Shown: positions 1 through 11,217 of the stretch, one piece after another
Layout of the letters: every line of letters starts with the position of its first letter
Numbering within the stretch: position 1 is the stretch's first letter
From: Rhizobium sp. Root1334
GTDB lineage: Bacteria; Pseudomonadota; Alphaproteobacteria; Rhizobiales; Rhizobiaceae
NCBI RefSeq assembly: GCF_001426665.1
Contig: NZ_LMEY01000028.1
Location: 62,001-126,000, forward strand
Reading direction: 5' to 3'
DNA length: 64,000 nucleotides
Position numbers and translations under genes: made by a program
The notes under the pieces: generated by a model
Database searches by the model: none
Told to the model about the DNA's origin: nothing
What the model saw: the letters and a program-made list of their open reading frames with translations, nothing else

Positions 1-256
1 GCTCATCCACCCCTCTCGGTCTTTTGAGCGGATTAGATTGCCATTCACCCCCGCACCTCAGTGCAGGGTATACCGCCCTTATGCGATAAAGCGGCGTCTG
101 TGGCTTCAGGTTATCCAATCTCCTCAGGTTTATGCGGCTGCAGGCAAGTTGCCGGCAGCAGCTATTGTCGCTGGTGGCGACGCGAGGCGGGCCGCATGCC
201 GACACATTTTCATGGCACCTCTTCCAACAGGGGCAGCACCATGCCATGACAAGTGC

Positions 257-601
257 ATGAAGCTCGCTGCGATCATCCATCGGCTGCTCTTGCTGTCTGC
301 CCTGCTCGGGATCTTTTTTGGTCCCGTCAGCATAGGCGCGGCCGGCAGCACCATGGCGGCTTCAGTTTCAACGCATATGACAGCGATGCCGGAAGACATG
401 TCCTGCTGTCCCGGCGAGGCGTCGGGCTGTGATGGCGTGGCTTGTCCAATGGCCCTGCTTTGCGCCACGGCCTTTGTTGGCCATGCAGCGGGTGACACGC
501 CCGTGAACCTTACCTGGACCACCCATCGATTTTTGAGTGTGCCGTCCCCGGTTCTTGCATCGTCACTGGTCGATCCGCCGTCTCGGCCTCCCAGGGTCTG
601 A
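257..601 (+). CDS. Small Cys/Met-rich secreted protein, copper-locus type
   Basis: A 114-residue protein if read from the ATG at 257; the frame is open from 38, but the upstream part has no conserved look. Residues 1-30 form a signal-like hydrophobic segment. After it comes a segment rich in Met, His and Cys (HMTAMPEDMSCCPGEASGC, then a CP motif), which suggests periplasmic metal binding. The C-terminus is Pro/Arg-rich. Small proteins of this layout occur beside copper-handling genes in rhizobia, and the next gene is a DUF411 protein, so a copper role is inferred. No enzymatic domain is seen and no family name is certain. Confidence 0.55.
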   Translation: MKLAAIIHRLLLLSALLGIFFGPVSIGAAGSTMAASVSTHMTAMPEDMSCCPGEASGCDGVACPMALLCATAFVGHAAGDTPVNLTWTTHRFLSVPSPVLASSLVDPPSRPPRV

Positions 602-846
602 TCTCGCATCATCGAGTACATCAGTGCGAATGCAATGGTTGCATCCGTACGCGCATCCTGTGGAACAAGATAGCAGATTTGGTTCATGCGACGTATCGTC
701 ATGACGAGAAACCGCAGCGGCGCATCCTCTCCGATCCCGCCGCGCAAGACCTCGTCAAAGGACGGCGCTTGGCTCGATCGACGGCATCCACCACAGGAAG
801 AAAGCACTCAAAACACCAGAAATATAGTCCTTGAAGGAATGACGAC

Positions 847-1317
847 ATGAACATCGATAGAAGACGGTTTATCTGCGCGGGCATCGCCATCGCAGCCACA
901 TTTGCAGGCATGGGGCATGCCTCTGCCGCAGCGCAGACGATGACTGTTTATAAGGACCCGAACTGCGGTTGCTGCCATCTCTGGGCAGAGGCGATGAAGG
1001 CAGAAGGGTTTGACATCAAGATCGAGGATCGCGACGACCTGACACCGATCAAGGCCCGTTTCGGGATCCCCGCCGATCTGCAGGGATGCCACACCGCCGT
1101 CGTGGCGGGCTATTTCCTCGAGGGCCATGTGCCGCTGGAGGCAGTCCGTAAGCTGCTTGACGAAGAGCCCGCCATCGCCGGCCTGGCAGTGCCCGGCATG
1201 CCATCCGGCTCGCTTGGCATGGGCGATGATCCGAATGCGGCGTATGATGTCTTTGCCGTGGCAAAGACGGCTGGTGAAAAGCCGGCCCTTTTCATGACGA
1301 TGGGGCCGAAGGGCTAA
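847..1317 (+). CDS. DUF411 domain protein, putative periplasmic copper-binding
   Basis: A 156-residue protein. The N-terminus (MNIDRRRFICAGIAIA) is a twin-arginine-type signal followed by a hydrophobic stretch, so export is expected. The mature part opens with TMTVYKDPNCGCCHLWAEAM, a thioredoxin-like start with the C-x-C-C cysteine cluster of DUF411. Conserved later parts are GIPADLQGCHTAVV and GLAVPGMPSGSLGM. DUF411 proteins are found with copper-resistance genes; their biochemical role is not settled. The preceding Cys/Met-rich gene supports a copper context. The gene runs towards pcaR, with a strong hairpin between them. Confidence 0.85.
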   Translation: MNIDRRRFICAGIAIAATFAGMGHASAAAQTMTVYKDPNCGCCHLWAEAMKAEGFDIKIEDRDDLTPIKARFGIPADLQGCHTAVVAGYFLEGHVPLEAVRKLLDEEPAIAGLAVPGMPSGSLGMGDDPNAAYDVFAVAKTAGEKPALFMTMGPKG

Positions 1318-1336
1318 TCGGTACTTTCGTGGACGC

Positions 1337-1367
1337 GTTTACTGCTGCCCTGCCGGCAGCAGTAAAC
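1337..1367. terminator. Perfect hairpin between convergent genes
   Basis: Arms GTTTACTGCTGCC and GGCAGCAGTAAAC are perfect 13-bp complements around a 5-nt loop. The hairpin lies between the 3' ends of the DUF411 gene (plus) and pcaR (minus), so it can serve as a bidirectional terminator. There is no clear T-run, so its strength is uncertain. Confidence 0.6.
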
Positions 1368-1413
1368 CTGCCCGGTCAGATCAGATAGGAACAACCACGA
1401 ACCAACGCATGGC

Positions 1414-2169
1414 TCAACGCAAGACCGGCCGCAGTGCGCGTTGCGTTTCTTTCAGCAAGGGCAGGTAGCGCACTATCATCTCGGCGGCAGGCACGTGAGC
1501 CGCAGGAGCACCAATATTGATCGCGGCAACCACCCGGCCGCGATCATTCTCGATCGGAACCGCGATGGAGCAAAGCCCCAACTCCAGTTCCTGATCGATA
1601 ACCGCGCAGCCCCCGGCACGGACGCGGCGGAGTTCGTCCATCAATAGATCTGGATCCGTCTTCGTCAGCGGCGTATTCGCCTTGAGTTCGGAGCGATCCA
1701 GGATGCCGCGCGCCTCCGTTTCCGGCAGGGCTGCCAACAGAACCCGTCCCATCGAAGCGCAATAGGCCGGCAGGCGCGAACCCGGCGACAGATTGATCGA
1801 CATCACACGCTTCTGCGAGGCACGGGCAATGTAGACCACTTCAGTCCCGTCGAGAACCGAGGCCGATGCGCTTTGGCCGGATTTTTCCGAGAGCTGGTCG
1901 AGATAGGGCTGGATCATCAGCGGCAGCGGTGTTGCCGACAGATAGGCATGGCCGAGCCGCAGCACCTTCGGCGTCAGCGCGAAGAACTTTCCGTCATAGT
2001 CGGCATAACCGAGATCGGCGAGCGTCAGCAGGCAGCGGCGCACCGTAGCCCGATCGAGCTCTGTCAGCTTTGCCGCCTCGGCGATTGTGAGTTTCGGCCG
2101 CGCCTCTCCGAAGGCCTCTATGACTTTCAGCCCGCGCGCAAAGCCGCTGACAAAATCCGATTCCCGCAT
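1414..2169 (-). CDS. pcaR: IclR-family regulator of the beta-ketoadipate pathway
   Basis: A 251-residue protein read from MRESDF; an upstream GTG/ATG extension to 2214 is less likely because it would cover the divergent promoter. The N-terminal winged helix (about 10-75: GLKVIEAFGEARPKLTIAEAAKLTELDRATVRRC, shown here only as the HTH region) is followed by an IclR effector domain (about 85-250) with the typical CASMGRVLLAALP motif. PcaR and PobR-type IclR proteins control protocatechuate catabolism, and the gene is divergent from pcaIJF. A PcaR-like site lies 28 bp upstream of its start, consistent with self-regulation. Confidence 0.88.
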   Translation of the reverse strand: MRESDFVSGFARGLKVIEAFGEARPKLTIAEAAKLTELDRATVRRCLLTLADLGYADYDGKFFALTPKVLRLGHAYLSATPLPLMIQPYLDQLSEKSGQSASASVLDGTEVVYIARASQKRVMSINLSPGSRLPAYCASMGRVLLAALPETEARGILDRSELKANTPLTKTDPDLLMDELRRVRAGGCAVIDQELELGLCSIAVPIENDRGRVVAAINIGAPAAHVPAAEMIVRYLPLLKETQRALRPVLR

Positions 2170-2197
2170 GTCAAAGCTCCCATCATTGGCCCACAAT

Positions 2198-2212
2198 GTG
2201 CGATATACGAAC
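2198..2212. promoter_or_regulatory. Candidate PcaR operator between pcaR and pcaI
   Basis: The 15-bp sequence GTGCGATATACGAAC has the same outer arms (GTGCG and CGAAC) and spacing as the reverse complement of the PcaR binding site described in Pseudomonas putida (GTTCGATAATCGCAC, quoted from memory). It differs only in the central AT-rich triplet. It lies between pcaR and pcaI, where a shared operator is expected. Confidence 0.65.
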
Positions 2213-2308
2213 AAATGTCAAATAACGCACAAAATATTTGACGACGCACGGATTCGAGCGCTTATTTGCGCCAACCCAGACTTGGATACACATCAGGAGG
2301 AGAATGCC

Positions 2309-3157
2309 TTGGCGCGATTGATCTCGCTGGCGGAAGCCATTTCCGAAAACGTGCATGACGGCGATACCGTTGCCATGGAGGGGTTCACCCACCTGATTCC
2401 TTATGCCGCCGGTCATGAGGTGATCCGGCAGGGCAAGAAGGACCTTTTCCTGATCCGCATGACGCCGGACATTCTCTATGACCAGCTGATCGGTGCGGGT
2501 GCGGCCCGCGGCATGAAATTCTCCTGGGGCGGCAATCCCGGCGTCGGCTCGCTGCACCGTTTCCGCGATGCTGTCGAAAACCAGTGGCCACGGCCGCTGG
2601 AGATCGAGGAACATTCCCATGCCGCCATGGCCAATGCCTATGAGGCAGGCGCTGCAAACCTGCCGTTTGCAATGTTGCGCGGCTATATCGGCGCCGATCT
2701 CACCAAGGTGAACCCGAACATCAAGCAAGTCACATGCCCCTTCACCAGGGAAGTGCTGGCGGCCGTGCCAGCCATCCGCCCGGACGTGACGATCATTCAT
2801 GCTCTGCGGGCAGACCGGAAGGGCAACGTGCTCCTTGAAGGCATCGTCGGCGTGCAGAAGGAAGCCGTGCTCGGCGCCAAGCGCTCCATCGTCACGGTGG
2901 AGGAGATCGTTGACGAGTTGAACCCGCCATCGCCCAACTCCGTCGTCCTGCCGTCCTGGGCGGTGACTGCGGTTGTCGAGGTGCCCGGCGGCGCCTTCCC
3001 ATCCTATGCGCAAGGCTACTATGCGCGCTCCAACGCCTTCTACATCGCCTGGGACGAGATTGCCCGAGATCGCGATACGTTCCAGGCGTGGATCGAGGAA
3101 AACATCATGAAGGCCGGGCCGGGAGACTTTGCCAAACATGCGAAGAAGGCTGCGTGA
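2309..3157 (+). CDS. pcaI: 3-oxoadipate CoA-transferase subunit A
   Basis: A 282-residue protein. It forms, with PcaJ, the enzyme that moves CoA from succinyl-CoA to 3-oxoadipate, the penultimate step of the beta-ketoadipate pathway. The start is taken at a TTG, giving LARLISLAEAISENVHDGD, because AGGAGGAG lies just upstream at the right distance and the frame further up has no conserved sequence; a second TTG follows at 2318. Family features include GFTHLIP near residue 27 and the glycine-rich SWGGNPGVGS stretch. Length fits class I CoA-transferase alpha subunits. pcaJ follows after 11 bp. Confidence 0.9.
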   Translation: MARLISLAEAISENVHDGDTVAMEGFTHLIPYAAGHEVIRQGKKDLFLIRMTPDILYDQLIGAGAARGMKFSWGGNPGVGSLHRFRDAVENQWPRPLEIEEHSHAAMANAYEAGAANLPFAMLRGYIGADLTKVNPNIKQVTCPFTREVLAAVPAIRPDVTIIHALRADRKGNVLLEGIVGVQKEAVLGAKRSIVTVEEIVDELNPPSPNSVVLPSWAVTAVVEVPGGAFPSYAQGYYARSNAFYIAWDEIARDRDTFQAWIEENIMKAGPGDFAKHAKKAA

Positions 3158-3168
3158 GGAGATAAACG

Positions 3169-3951
3169 ATGAGCGATTTCACCCCCACCGAAATGATGAC
3201 CATTGCCGCCTCGCGCGCGCTCACCAATGACGATGTCTGTTTCGTCGGCATCGGCGCGCCGTCGGCCGCCTGCAATGTTGCCCGCCTGACGCATGCGCCG
3301 GATATCACGCTGATCTACGAAAGCGGCACGGTCGGCACCAAGCCGGATGTTCTGCCGCTGTCGATCGGGGACGGAGAACTGTGCGACACAGCGCTTTTCA
3401 CGGTCTCGGTGCCGGAAATGTTCCGCTACTGGCTGCAGGGCGGCCGCATCACCACCGGCTTTCTCGGCGGCGCCCAGATCGACAGGTTTGCCAATCTCAA
3501 TACCACCGTGGTCGGCCCCTATGAGCATCCGAAAGTGCGGCTGCCTGGCGGTGGCGGAGCTCCGGAGATCGCCAGCAATTGCGGCCAGATCTTCATCACC
3601 ATGGCGCTCTCCAAGCGCGGCTTCGTCGACAAGCTCAATTTCATCACCTCGATGGGCCATGGCGAAGGCGGCAATCATCGCGAACGGCTGGGGATGAAGA
3701 CCAAAGGACCGACCCGCGTCATCACTGATCTCTGCATTCTCGAGCCGGACCCTGTCACCAAGGAGCTCACCGTCGTCTCGATCCACCAGGGCGTGACCCG
3801 CGAACAGATCGTCGAGAATTGCGGCTGGCCGATTAAGTTTGCCGAAACGGTGATCGACACGCCGGTTCCCACTGAAACCGAGCTTCAGACCCTGCGCGAC
3901 ATCAATGCGCGCACCAAGAAAGCCCATCAGGGCAACAAGGAAGCCGCGTAA
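3169..3951 (+). CDS. pcaJ: 3-oxoadipate CoA-transferase subunit B
   Basis: A 260-residue beta subunit that pairs with PcaI. The catalytic glutamate expected to form the CoA thioester is E51 in LIYESGTVG. The motif FLGGAQIDRFANLNTT and the later LPGGGGAPEIASN loop are typical of class I CoA-transferase beta subunits. GGAGATAAACG precedes the ATG. The stop codon overlaps the start of pcaF by one base (TAATG), so the three genes are translationally coupled in one operon. Confidence 0.93.
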   Translation: MSDFTPTEMMTIAASRALTNDDVCFVGIGAPSAACNVARLTHAPDITLIYESGTVGTKPDVLPLSIGDGELCDTALFTVSVPEMFRYWLQGGRITTGFLGGAQIDRFANLNTTVVGPYEHPKVRLPGGGGAPEIASNCGQIFITMALSKRGFVDKLNFITSMGHGEGGNHRERLGMKTKGPTRVITDLCILEPDPVTKELTVVSIHQGVTREQIVENCGWPIKFAETVIDTPVPTETELQTLRDINARTKKAHQGNKEAA

Positions 3952-5156
3952 TGACCGAAGCCTATATTTGCGACTATATCCGCACCCCGATCGGCCGTTT
4001 CGGCGGCTCTCTTTCCTCCGTCCGGGCCGATGATCTCGGAGCGATCCCGCTCAAGGCGCTGATGCAGCGCAATGCCGGTGTTGACTGGCAGGCGGTCGAT
4101 GACGTCATTTTCGGCTGTGCCAACCAGGCAGGCGAGGACAATCGCAACGTCGCGCGCATGTCGCTGCTGCTCGCGGGCTTGCCGCTGGAGGTCTCCGGCA
4201 CGACGATCAACCGGCTCTGCGGCTCCGGCATGGATGCCGTCATTGCCGCCGCCCGTGCCGTCCGTTCCGGCGAGGCGAACCTGATGATTGCCGGCGGGGT
4301 GGAGAGCATGTCGCGAGCACCCTTCGTTATGCCGAAAGCGGAAAGCGCCTTTTCACGCGCCGCCGAAATACACGACACCACGATCGGCTGGCGCTTCGTT
4401 AACCCACTGATGAAGAAACAGTACGGCGTCGATTCCATGCCCGAAACAGGTGAGAATGTCGCTGAGGATTACAAGGTCACTCGCGAGGATCAGGACGCCT
4501 TTGCCGTCCGCTCGCAGGACAAGGCCGCCGCCGCTCAGCAAAACGGACGCCTCAGCCAGGAGATCACATCCGTGACCATTCCGCAGCGCAAGGGCGACCC
4601 GATCGTCGTCGACAGGGACGAGCACCCGCGCGCAACGACCATCGAAACGCTTGCCAAGCTTGGCACTCCATTCAAGAAGGAAGGCGGCACCGTTACCGCC
4701 GGCAATGCCTCCGGCGTCAACGATGGTGCCGCTGCCCTGATCATTGCCTCCGAAGCCGCCGTGAAGAAACACGGACTGACACCGATCGCCCGGATCATGG
4801 GCGGTGCCGCCGCAGGCGTGCCGCCGCGCGTTATGGGCATCGGCCCGGTGCCCGCCTCGAGAAAGCTGATGGCCCGGCTTGGCATGACGCAGGACCAGTT
4901 CGACGTGATCGAGCTCAATGAAGCCTTTGCCAGCCAGGGTCTTGCCGTTCTTCGCGAGCTGGGTATTGCCGACGACGATCCACGCGTCAACCGCAACGGC
5001 GGTGCCATCGCGCTTGGCCACCCGCTCGGCATGTCCGGCGCCCGTATCACCGGCACTGCTGCCCTCGAACTCAAGCTGACCGGCCGCCGCTATTCGCTAT
5101 CGACCATGTGCATTGGGGTCGGACAGGGTATCGCGATCGGGCTTGAACGCGCCTGA
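3951..5156 (+). CDS. pcaF: 3-oxoadipyl-CoA thiolase
   Basis: A 401-residue thiolase that cleaves 3-oxoadipyl-CoA to succinyl-CoA and acetyl-CoA, the last step of the pathway. The nucleophile is C90 in INRLCGSGMDAV, the general base residues are H357 in ALGHPLGMSGAR and C387 in TMCIGVGQG. Length and motifs match PcaF/PaaJ-type enzymes; the operon with pcaIJ picks PcaF. The pcaHGBCD genes for the upper steps are not in this window. Confidence 0.93.
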   Translation: MTEAYICDYIRTPIGRFGGSLSSVRADDLGAIPLKALMQRNAGVDWQAVDDVIFGCANQAGEDNRNVARMSLLLAGLPLEVSGTTINRLCGSGMDAVIAAARAVRSGEANLMIAGGVESMSRAPFVMPKAESAFSRAAEIHDTTIGWRFVNPLMKKQYGVDSMPETGENVAEDYKVTREDQDAFAVRSQDKAAAAQQNGRLSQEITSVTIPQRKGDPIVVDRDEHPRATTIETLAKLGTPFKKEGGTVTAGNASGVNDGAAALIIASEAAVKKHGLTPIARIMGGAAAGVPPRVMGIGPVPASRKLMARLGMTQDQFDVIELNEAFASQGLAVLRELGIADDDPRVNRNGGAIALGHPLGMSGARITGTAALELKLTGRRYSLSTMCIGVGQGIAIGLERA

Positions 5157-5163
5157 GTGGGAG

Positions 5164-5191
5164 ATCGGCGGCAAGCCTGCTTGCCGCCGAT
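5164..5191. terminator. Hairpin between convergent pcaF and pobA
   Basis: Perfect 12-bp arms ATCGGCGGCAAG and CTTGCCGCCGAT flank a CCTG loop just after the pcaF stop. The position between convergent genes suggests a bidirectional terminator; no strong T-run follows. Confidence 0.6.
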
Positions 5192-5218
5192 GGTCCAATA
5201 ACTTCGGTTAAGGTCGCC

Positions 5219-7387
<2,169 letters not shown>

Positions 7388-7589
7388 TATCCTGGCTTCC
7401 AACGCTCCTCTGCGGTAAGCGCGCAGCCGCCGATCTTTGCTTGCCTGACCTCGGCGTGGGGCGGCTCGCATATCAGAATCATATAATCAATACAGAATGC
7501 ATGGACTGCCGGGAGTTTGCCGGATAGGAATTCGGGCGCAAGCGCAACACGCTTCCGTTTAAAATTGCAGCAGAATGTTCGGAGACCCC

Positions 7590-8666
7590 ATGAGCAAGGC
7601 CCCATCGACGCTTGAGACCGTGAGCACGCCTGCCGTCTTGATCGATATGGACATAGCGCGGCGCAATATCGATCGTTTCCAGGCTTATGCCGACGCGCAT
7701 GGATTGAAGGTTCGCCCGCATATCAAGACGCACAAACTGCCGGCGGTCGCCGAGATGCAGCTGAGGGCAGGGGCCATCGGCGTCACCTGCCAGAAGGTGT
7801 CCGAAGCCGAGGCGATGATTGCTGCCAGCCCCGAAATCCGTGACGTCCTGATCACCTACAATATCCTCGGCGCCGAGAAGCTGAGCCATCTCGCCGCTCT
7901 CGCGCGGAAAGTGACGCTGAGTGTGGTCGCCGACAACGAGACGGTCATTGATGGCCTCTCGGACGCTTTCGCGTCTGAGCCGGCGCCGTTGCGGGTGCTG
8001 GTGGAATGCAATACCGGGGCTGACCGCTGCGGCGTGCCGACCCCGGAGGCCGCGGCAACCCTTGCGCAACGGATCGCCAAGGCACCGGGTCTTGCGTTCG
8101 GCGGCCTGATGACCTATCCGCCAGCCAATGGCGCTGCTGCGGTCGAATCCTTCATGACCCGGGCCAAGGCCTTCATCGAAGCAGCCGGCATCAAGGTTCC
8201 TGTGATTACATCGGGCGGTACACCATCGATGATGGAAGCGGCCAAAGCGCCGGTCACAACCGAGTACCGGCCCGGAACCTATGTCTATAACGACCGCTCG
8301 CTGGTTTCCCGCGGTGTGTGCACGTGGGACGATTGTGCGCTCACCGTGCTTGCGACCGTCGTTTCAGTCCCTGCCGCCAATCGCGCCATCATCGACGCTG
8401 GCTCCAAGGCATTGACCTCCGACCTTCTCGGCCTTTCCGGTTACGGCCATGTGCTCGACCGCGACGACATAACCATCGACCAGCTCTCGGAAGAGCATGG
8501 CCGCCTCGTCAGCGAAGGCCCGATCAACCTGAAGGTTGGCGACCGGCTACGCGTCGTGCCGAACCATGCCTGCGTCGTGACCAATCTGGTCGATGCAGTC
8601 AACATCATCGACCAAGGCGAGATTTCAGCCATCTGGCCGGTGGTCGCGCGCGGCAGGATCGTTTGA
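7590..8666 (+). CDS. D-threonine aldolase / D-serine dehydratase-like PLP enzyme
   Basis: A 358-residue fold-III PLP enzyme. The N-terminal alanine-racemase-like barrel carries the PLP lysine K46 in RPHIKTHK. The C-terminal D-serine-dehydratase-like domain ends with the metal-binding PNHAC motif near residue 330. Members cleave D-threonine or D-3-hydroxy amino acids to glycine and an aldehyde, or dehydrate D-serine. The ATG at 7590 is chosen over 7575 because GGAG lies 5 nt upstream. It is a single gene; no neighbour identifies the substrate. Confidence 0.82.
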   Translation: MSKAPSTLETVSTPAVLIDMDIARRNIDRFQAYADAHGLKVRPHIKTHKLPAVAEMQLRAGAIGVTCQKVSEAEAMIAASPEIRDVLITYNILGAEKLSHLAALARKVTLSVVADNETVIDGLSDAFASEPAPLRVLVECNTGADRCGVPTPEAAATLAQRIAKAPGLAFGGLMTYPPANGAAAVESFMTRAKAFIEAAGIKVPVITSGGTPSMMEAAKAPVTTEYRPGTYVYNDRSLVSRGVCTWDDCALTVLATVVSVPAANRAIIDAGSKALTSDLLGLSGYGHVLDRDDITIDQLSEEHGRLVSEGPINLKVGDRLRVVPNHACVVTNLVDAVNIIDQGEISAIWPVVARGRIV

Positions 8667-8695
8667 AGCCCATCCCGATTTTCCCGAACAAAACG

Positions 8696-9100
8696 TTATT
8701 CTGGTGAATTGAAGACGGCCTCGATCGGATGCCCGTCCGGATCGATGACGAAGGCTGCATAATAGTTTGGCCCATAGGCCGGGCGAAAGCAGGGGCCGCC
8801 ATTGTCGCGGCCACCCTTTTCGAGCGCCGCCGCATGAGAATCCGCGACCGCTTGCCGGTTTGCAGCCGCGAAGGCGAGATGAAAGCCCGACCCTGGCGGT
8901 CTTTGTCCTTTCGGCCGCAATTTGATGGCGAATTTATCGCCGCCGCCGAGAATACCGTAGCCAACGGCCTGATCGATAGCGCCGGGCTCGATGTCCTCCC
9001 AGACGCGAACATAGCCGAGCGGCGCAAGAGCCGCATCGTAGAACGACGCCGAACGTTCGATGTTCGACACCCCGAACGAAATATGGTGAAGCATGCTCAT
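8696..9100 (-). CDS. VOC-family (glyoxalase-like) protein
   Basis: A 134-residue single-domain protein of the vicinal oxygen chelate superfamily. It begins MSMLHHISFGVSNIERSASF and ends YAAFVIDPDGHPIEAVF, the paired beta-alpha-beta-beta-beta modules of the fold. A start at 9094 (MLHHISFG) is also possible. Substrate cannot be told; these small proteins often act on glutathione adducts or bind small ligands. Convergent with the preceding PLP enzyme gene, from which 29 bp separate it. Confidence 0.8.
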   Translation of the reverse strand: MSMLHHISFGVSNIERSASFYDAALAPLGYVRVWEDIEPGAIDQAVGYGILGGGDKFAIKLRPKGQRPPGSGFHLAFAAANRQAVADSHAAALEKGGRDNGGPCFRPAYGPNYYAAFVIDPDGHPIEAVFNSPE

Positions 9101-9196
9101 TGGCGGTCCCAAGCCATCATCAACATGAATCGAACACGCGTGACCGATTCAAAACTCTCATTGGACGCATGATGCTGTTCGGGCGATTCTTGCATC

Positions 9197-9466
9197 ATGA
9201 GCAAGCAACCGTATCACCTTCGCGTTCAAAGGATCGATCCTTCAAAAAACATGGCGCGGTTCTACGCCATGTCGATCGAACCGACCCTGTTCGGCGACAC
9301 GTCCCTGATCCGCAACTGGGGCCGCATCGGAACGCATGGCCAATGGCGGGTCGATCTGTTCGCGCACGAGACCCAGGCCGTGGATCACTTTCTCGCCCTC
9401 CTGCGGAAGAAGCGGCGAAAGGGCTATACGCTCATGAGAAACCGGGATGGGCAGCGGCACGCATAA
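9197..9466 (+). CDS. WGR-domain protein
   Basis: An 89-residue protein made up almost wholly of one WGR domain, with the signature NWGRIGTHGQ at about residues 39-48 and preceding aromatic residues (MARFYAMSIEPTLFG). WGR domains bind nucleic acids or mediate protein contacts and also occur in PARPs; free-standing short versions are common in rhizobia and have no assigned role. The C-terminus is basic (RKKRRKGYTLMRNRDG). Confidence 0.85.
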   Translation: MSKQPYHLRVQRIDPSKNMARFYAMSIEPTLFGDTSLIRNWGRIGTHGQWRVDLFAHETQAVDHFLALLRKKRRKGYTLMRNRDGQRHA

Positions 9467-9508
9467 GCGCTACGGCAGGCAGGAAGCTCCCGCTGAAACC
9501 GCGGCAAG

Positions 9509-10360
9509 TCACTCGATCACTGTCCGCTGTGCCTCGATACGGGCGGCTTTCCATGACGACCAGATGAAGGTAGCGATGAAGATTATGGTCATCAGGAGCA
9601 CGATGGTGGGCGCCGGTGCGCTGTCGATGAAAAACGAGAGGTAGACGCCGGAGAAGGAGGCAACGGTCGCGACGAATACGGCGACAACAAGCATCCTTCC
9701 CATCGTGCGGGTGATCAGGAAGGCAATGGCGCCGGGGGCAATCAGCATGGCGATGGCGAGGATCAACCCGACGGCCTTCAAGGCACCGACAATCGTCAGC
9801 GACAAAAGAGCAAGCAGCCCATAGTGCAGCCAGTTGACGCGCAGGCCGACGGCTTTTGCCTGGGCAGGATCGAAGGCATGCAGCAGGAAATCCCGCCATT
9901 TGACTGCAAGGATACCGGTTGTCACCAGCGCAATCAGGCCGGTTTGGAGGATATCGGGCCAGCCGATGCCGAGCATGTCGCCAAAGAGGATATGGTCCAG
10001 ATGCACATCACTCTGGATCTTGACGTAAAGCACCAGGCCAAGGCCGAACATGCCTGAGAAAACCACACCCATCACCGTATCCTGCTTGATGCGGCTGTTT
10101 TCCTTCAGGTAGCCGGTCAGAAGCGCGCAGGACATGCCGGCGGCAAAGGCGCCGACGGCAAAAGGCAGGCCGACAATGTAGGAAATCACAACGCCCGGAA
10201 AGACAGCGTGCGAGATGGCATCGCCCATCAGCGACCAGCCTTTCAGCACGAGAAAGCAGGAGAGCATCGCAGTCGGAATCGCCACCAGCACCGAGATCAG
10301 CAGGGCGTTGCGCATGAACGCAAATTCGAACACCGCCAGGAGCATGTCGAGCGAGATCAT
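9509..10360 (-). CDS. sitD: Manganese/iron ABC transporter permease SitD
   Basis: A 283-residue ABC-3 family inner-membrane permease with about eight or nine hydrophobic segments. Motifs include LKGWSLMGDAISHAVFPGVV (about 43-62) and LAIAMLIAPGAIAFL. Last gene of the sitABCD unit; its ATG overlaps the sitC stop by 4 bp. The start MISLDMLL is chosen; the longer reading frame that continues upstream is only the shadow of sitC. Imports Mn2+ and possibly Fe2+. Confidence 0.92.
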   Translation of the reverse strand: MISLDMLLAVFEFAFMRNALLISVLVAIPTAMLSCFLVLKGWSLMGDAISHAVFPGVVISYIVGLPFAVGAFAAGMSCALLTGYLKENSRIKQDTVMGVVFSGMFGLGLVLYVKIQSDVHLDHILFGDMLGIGWPDILQTGLIALVTTGILAVKWRDFLLHAFDPAQAKAVGLRVNWLHYGLLALLSLTIVGALKAVGLILAIAMLIAPGAIAFLITRTMGRMLVVAVFVATVASFSGVYLSFFIDSAPAPTIVLLMTIIFIATFIWSSWKAARIEAQRTVIE

Positions 10361-11217
10361 CGGACCACCTCCAACGCTTGCGCTGTGCGCCTGCGGGCGG
10401 CAAGCAGCCCGTGTTTCGGGGCAAAGACAAAGGCCATGAGAAAGATCAGCGTTTGCAGCACGATGATGATGCCGCCGGTGGCGCCGTCGAGGAAATAGCT
10501 GAAATAGGCGCCGAAGAAACTCGTCAGAGACCCGATCGCCACGCTGATCAGGATCAGCCGGGGAAAGCGATCGGTCAGCAGATAGGCCGTGGCGCCGGGT
10601 GTCACCACCATGGCAATGACAAGAAAAGCGCCGACAGTTTGAAGGGCCGCTACCGTGCAGGCGGACAACAGGGTGAAAAACAGGACTTTGAGAAAGGTCG
10701 TGCGGATACCGATCGAACGTGCGTGACTCTCGTCGAAGAAGGTTACCATCAGGTCCTTCCATTTTGCCGTCAGGATGATCAGCGAGATCACGCCGATAAG
10801 GGCAAGCTGCAGGGTGTCGGCCGGGGTGATGGCGAGAATGTTGCCGAGCACGATCGTCTGGATATTCACCGATGTCGGCGACAGAGAGACCATGAACAGG
10901 CCGAGGCCGAAGAACGCGGTGAAGATCAGCCCGATGATGGTGTCTTCCTTCAGCCGGGTTCGCTGGTTGAGGAACAGCATCGCGCCGGCCGCAAGTCCGC
11001 CGGAAAAGAAGGCGCCGAGCGAGAATGGCAGACCGAGCATATAGGCGCCAGCCACGCCAGGGACGATCGCATGCGAGAGCGCATCGCCGATCAGCGACCA
11101 GCCCTTCAGCATCAGATAGGACGAAAGGAAGGCGCAGACGGCGCCGACCAGCGCGCTCACCCACATGGCGTTCAACATATAGTTATAGGTGAACGGTTCC
11201 AGCAGCGTTGTGATCAT
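10357..11217 (-). CDS. sitC: Manganese/iron ABC transporter permease SitC
   Basis: A 286-residue ABC-3 family permease, a paralogue of the next gene. It has the family motif [20 protein letters not shown] (about 38-57) and several membrane spans. It overlaps sitB by 4 bp and sitD by 4 bp, so expression is tightly coupled. With SitD it forms the heterodimeric channel of the Mn2+ importer. Confidence 0.92.
   Translation of the reverse strand: MITTLLEPFTYNYMLNAMWVSALVGAVCAFLSSYLMLKGWSLIGDALSHAIVPGVAGAYMLGLPFSLGAFFSGGLAAGAMLFLNQRTRLKEDTIIGLIFTAFFGLGLFMVSLSPTSVNIQTIVLGNILAITPADTLQLALIGVISLIILTAKWKDLMVTFFDESHARSIGIRTTFLKVLFFTLLSACTVAALQTVGAFLVIAMVVTPGATAYLLTDRFPRLILISVAIGSLTSFFGAYFSYFLDGATGGIIIVLQTLIFLMAFVFAPKHGLLAARRRTAQALEVVR

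Noticed and set aside
130-807. A 225-codon open frame on the minus strand
   Set aside because: It covers the small Cys-rich gene antisense, has a Ser/Arg/Ala composition typical of shadows and no conserved features.
686-850. A 54-codon frame whose stop overlaps the DUF411 ATG
   Set aside because: Translation coupling looked attractive, but the sequence has no signal, membrane or domain feature and no ribosome binding site. The 602-846 gap is left unassigned.
10361-11164. N-terminal extension of SitD
   Set aside because: The open frame lies within sitC in another frame; the ATG overlapping the sitC stop gives the normal permease length.
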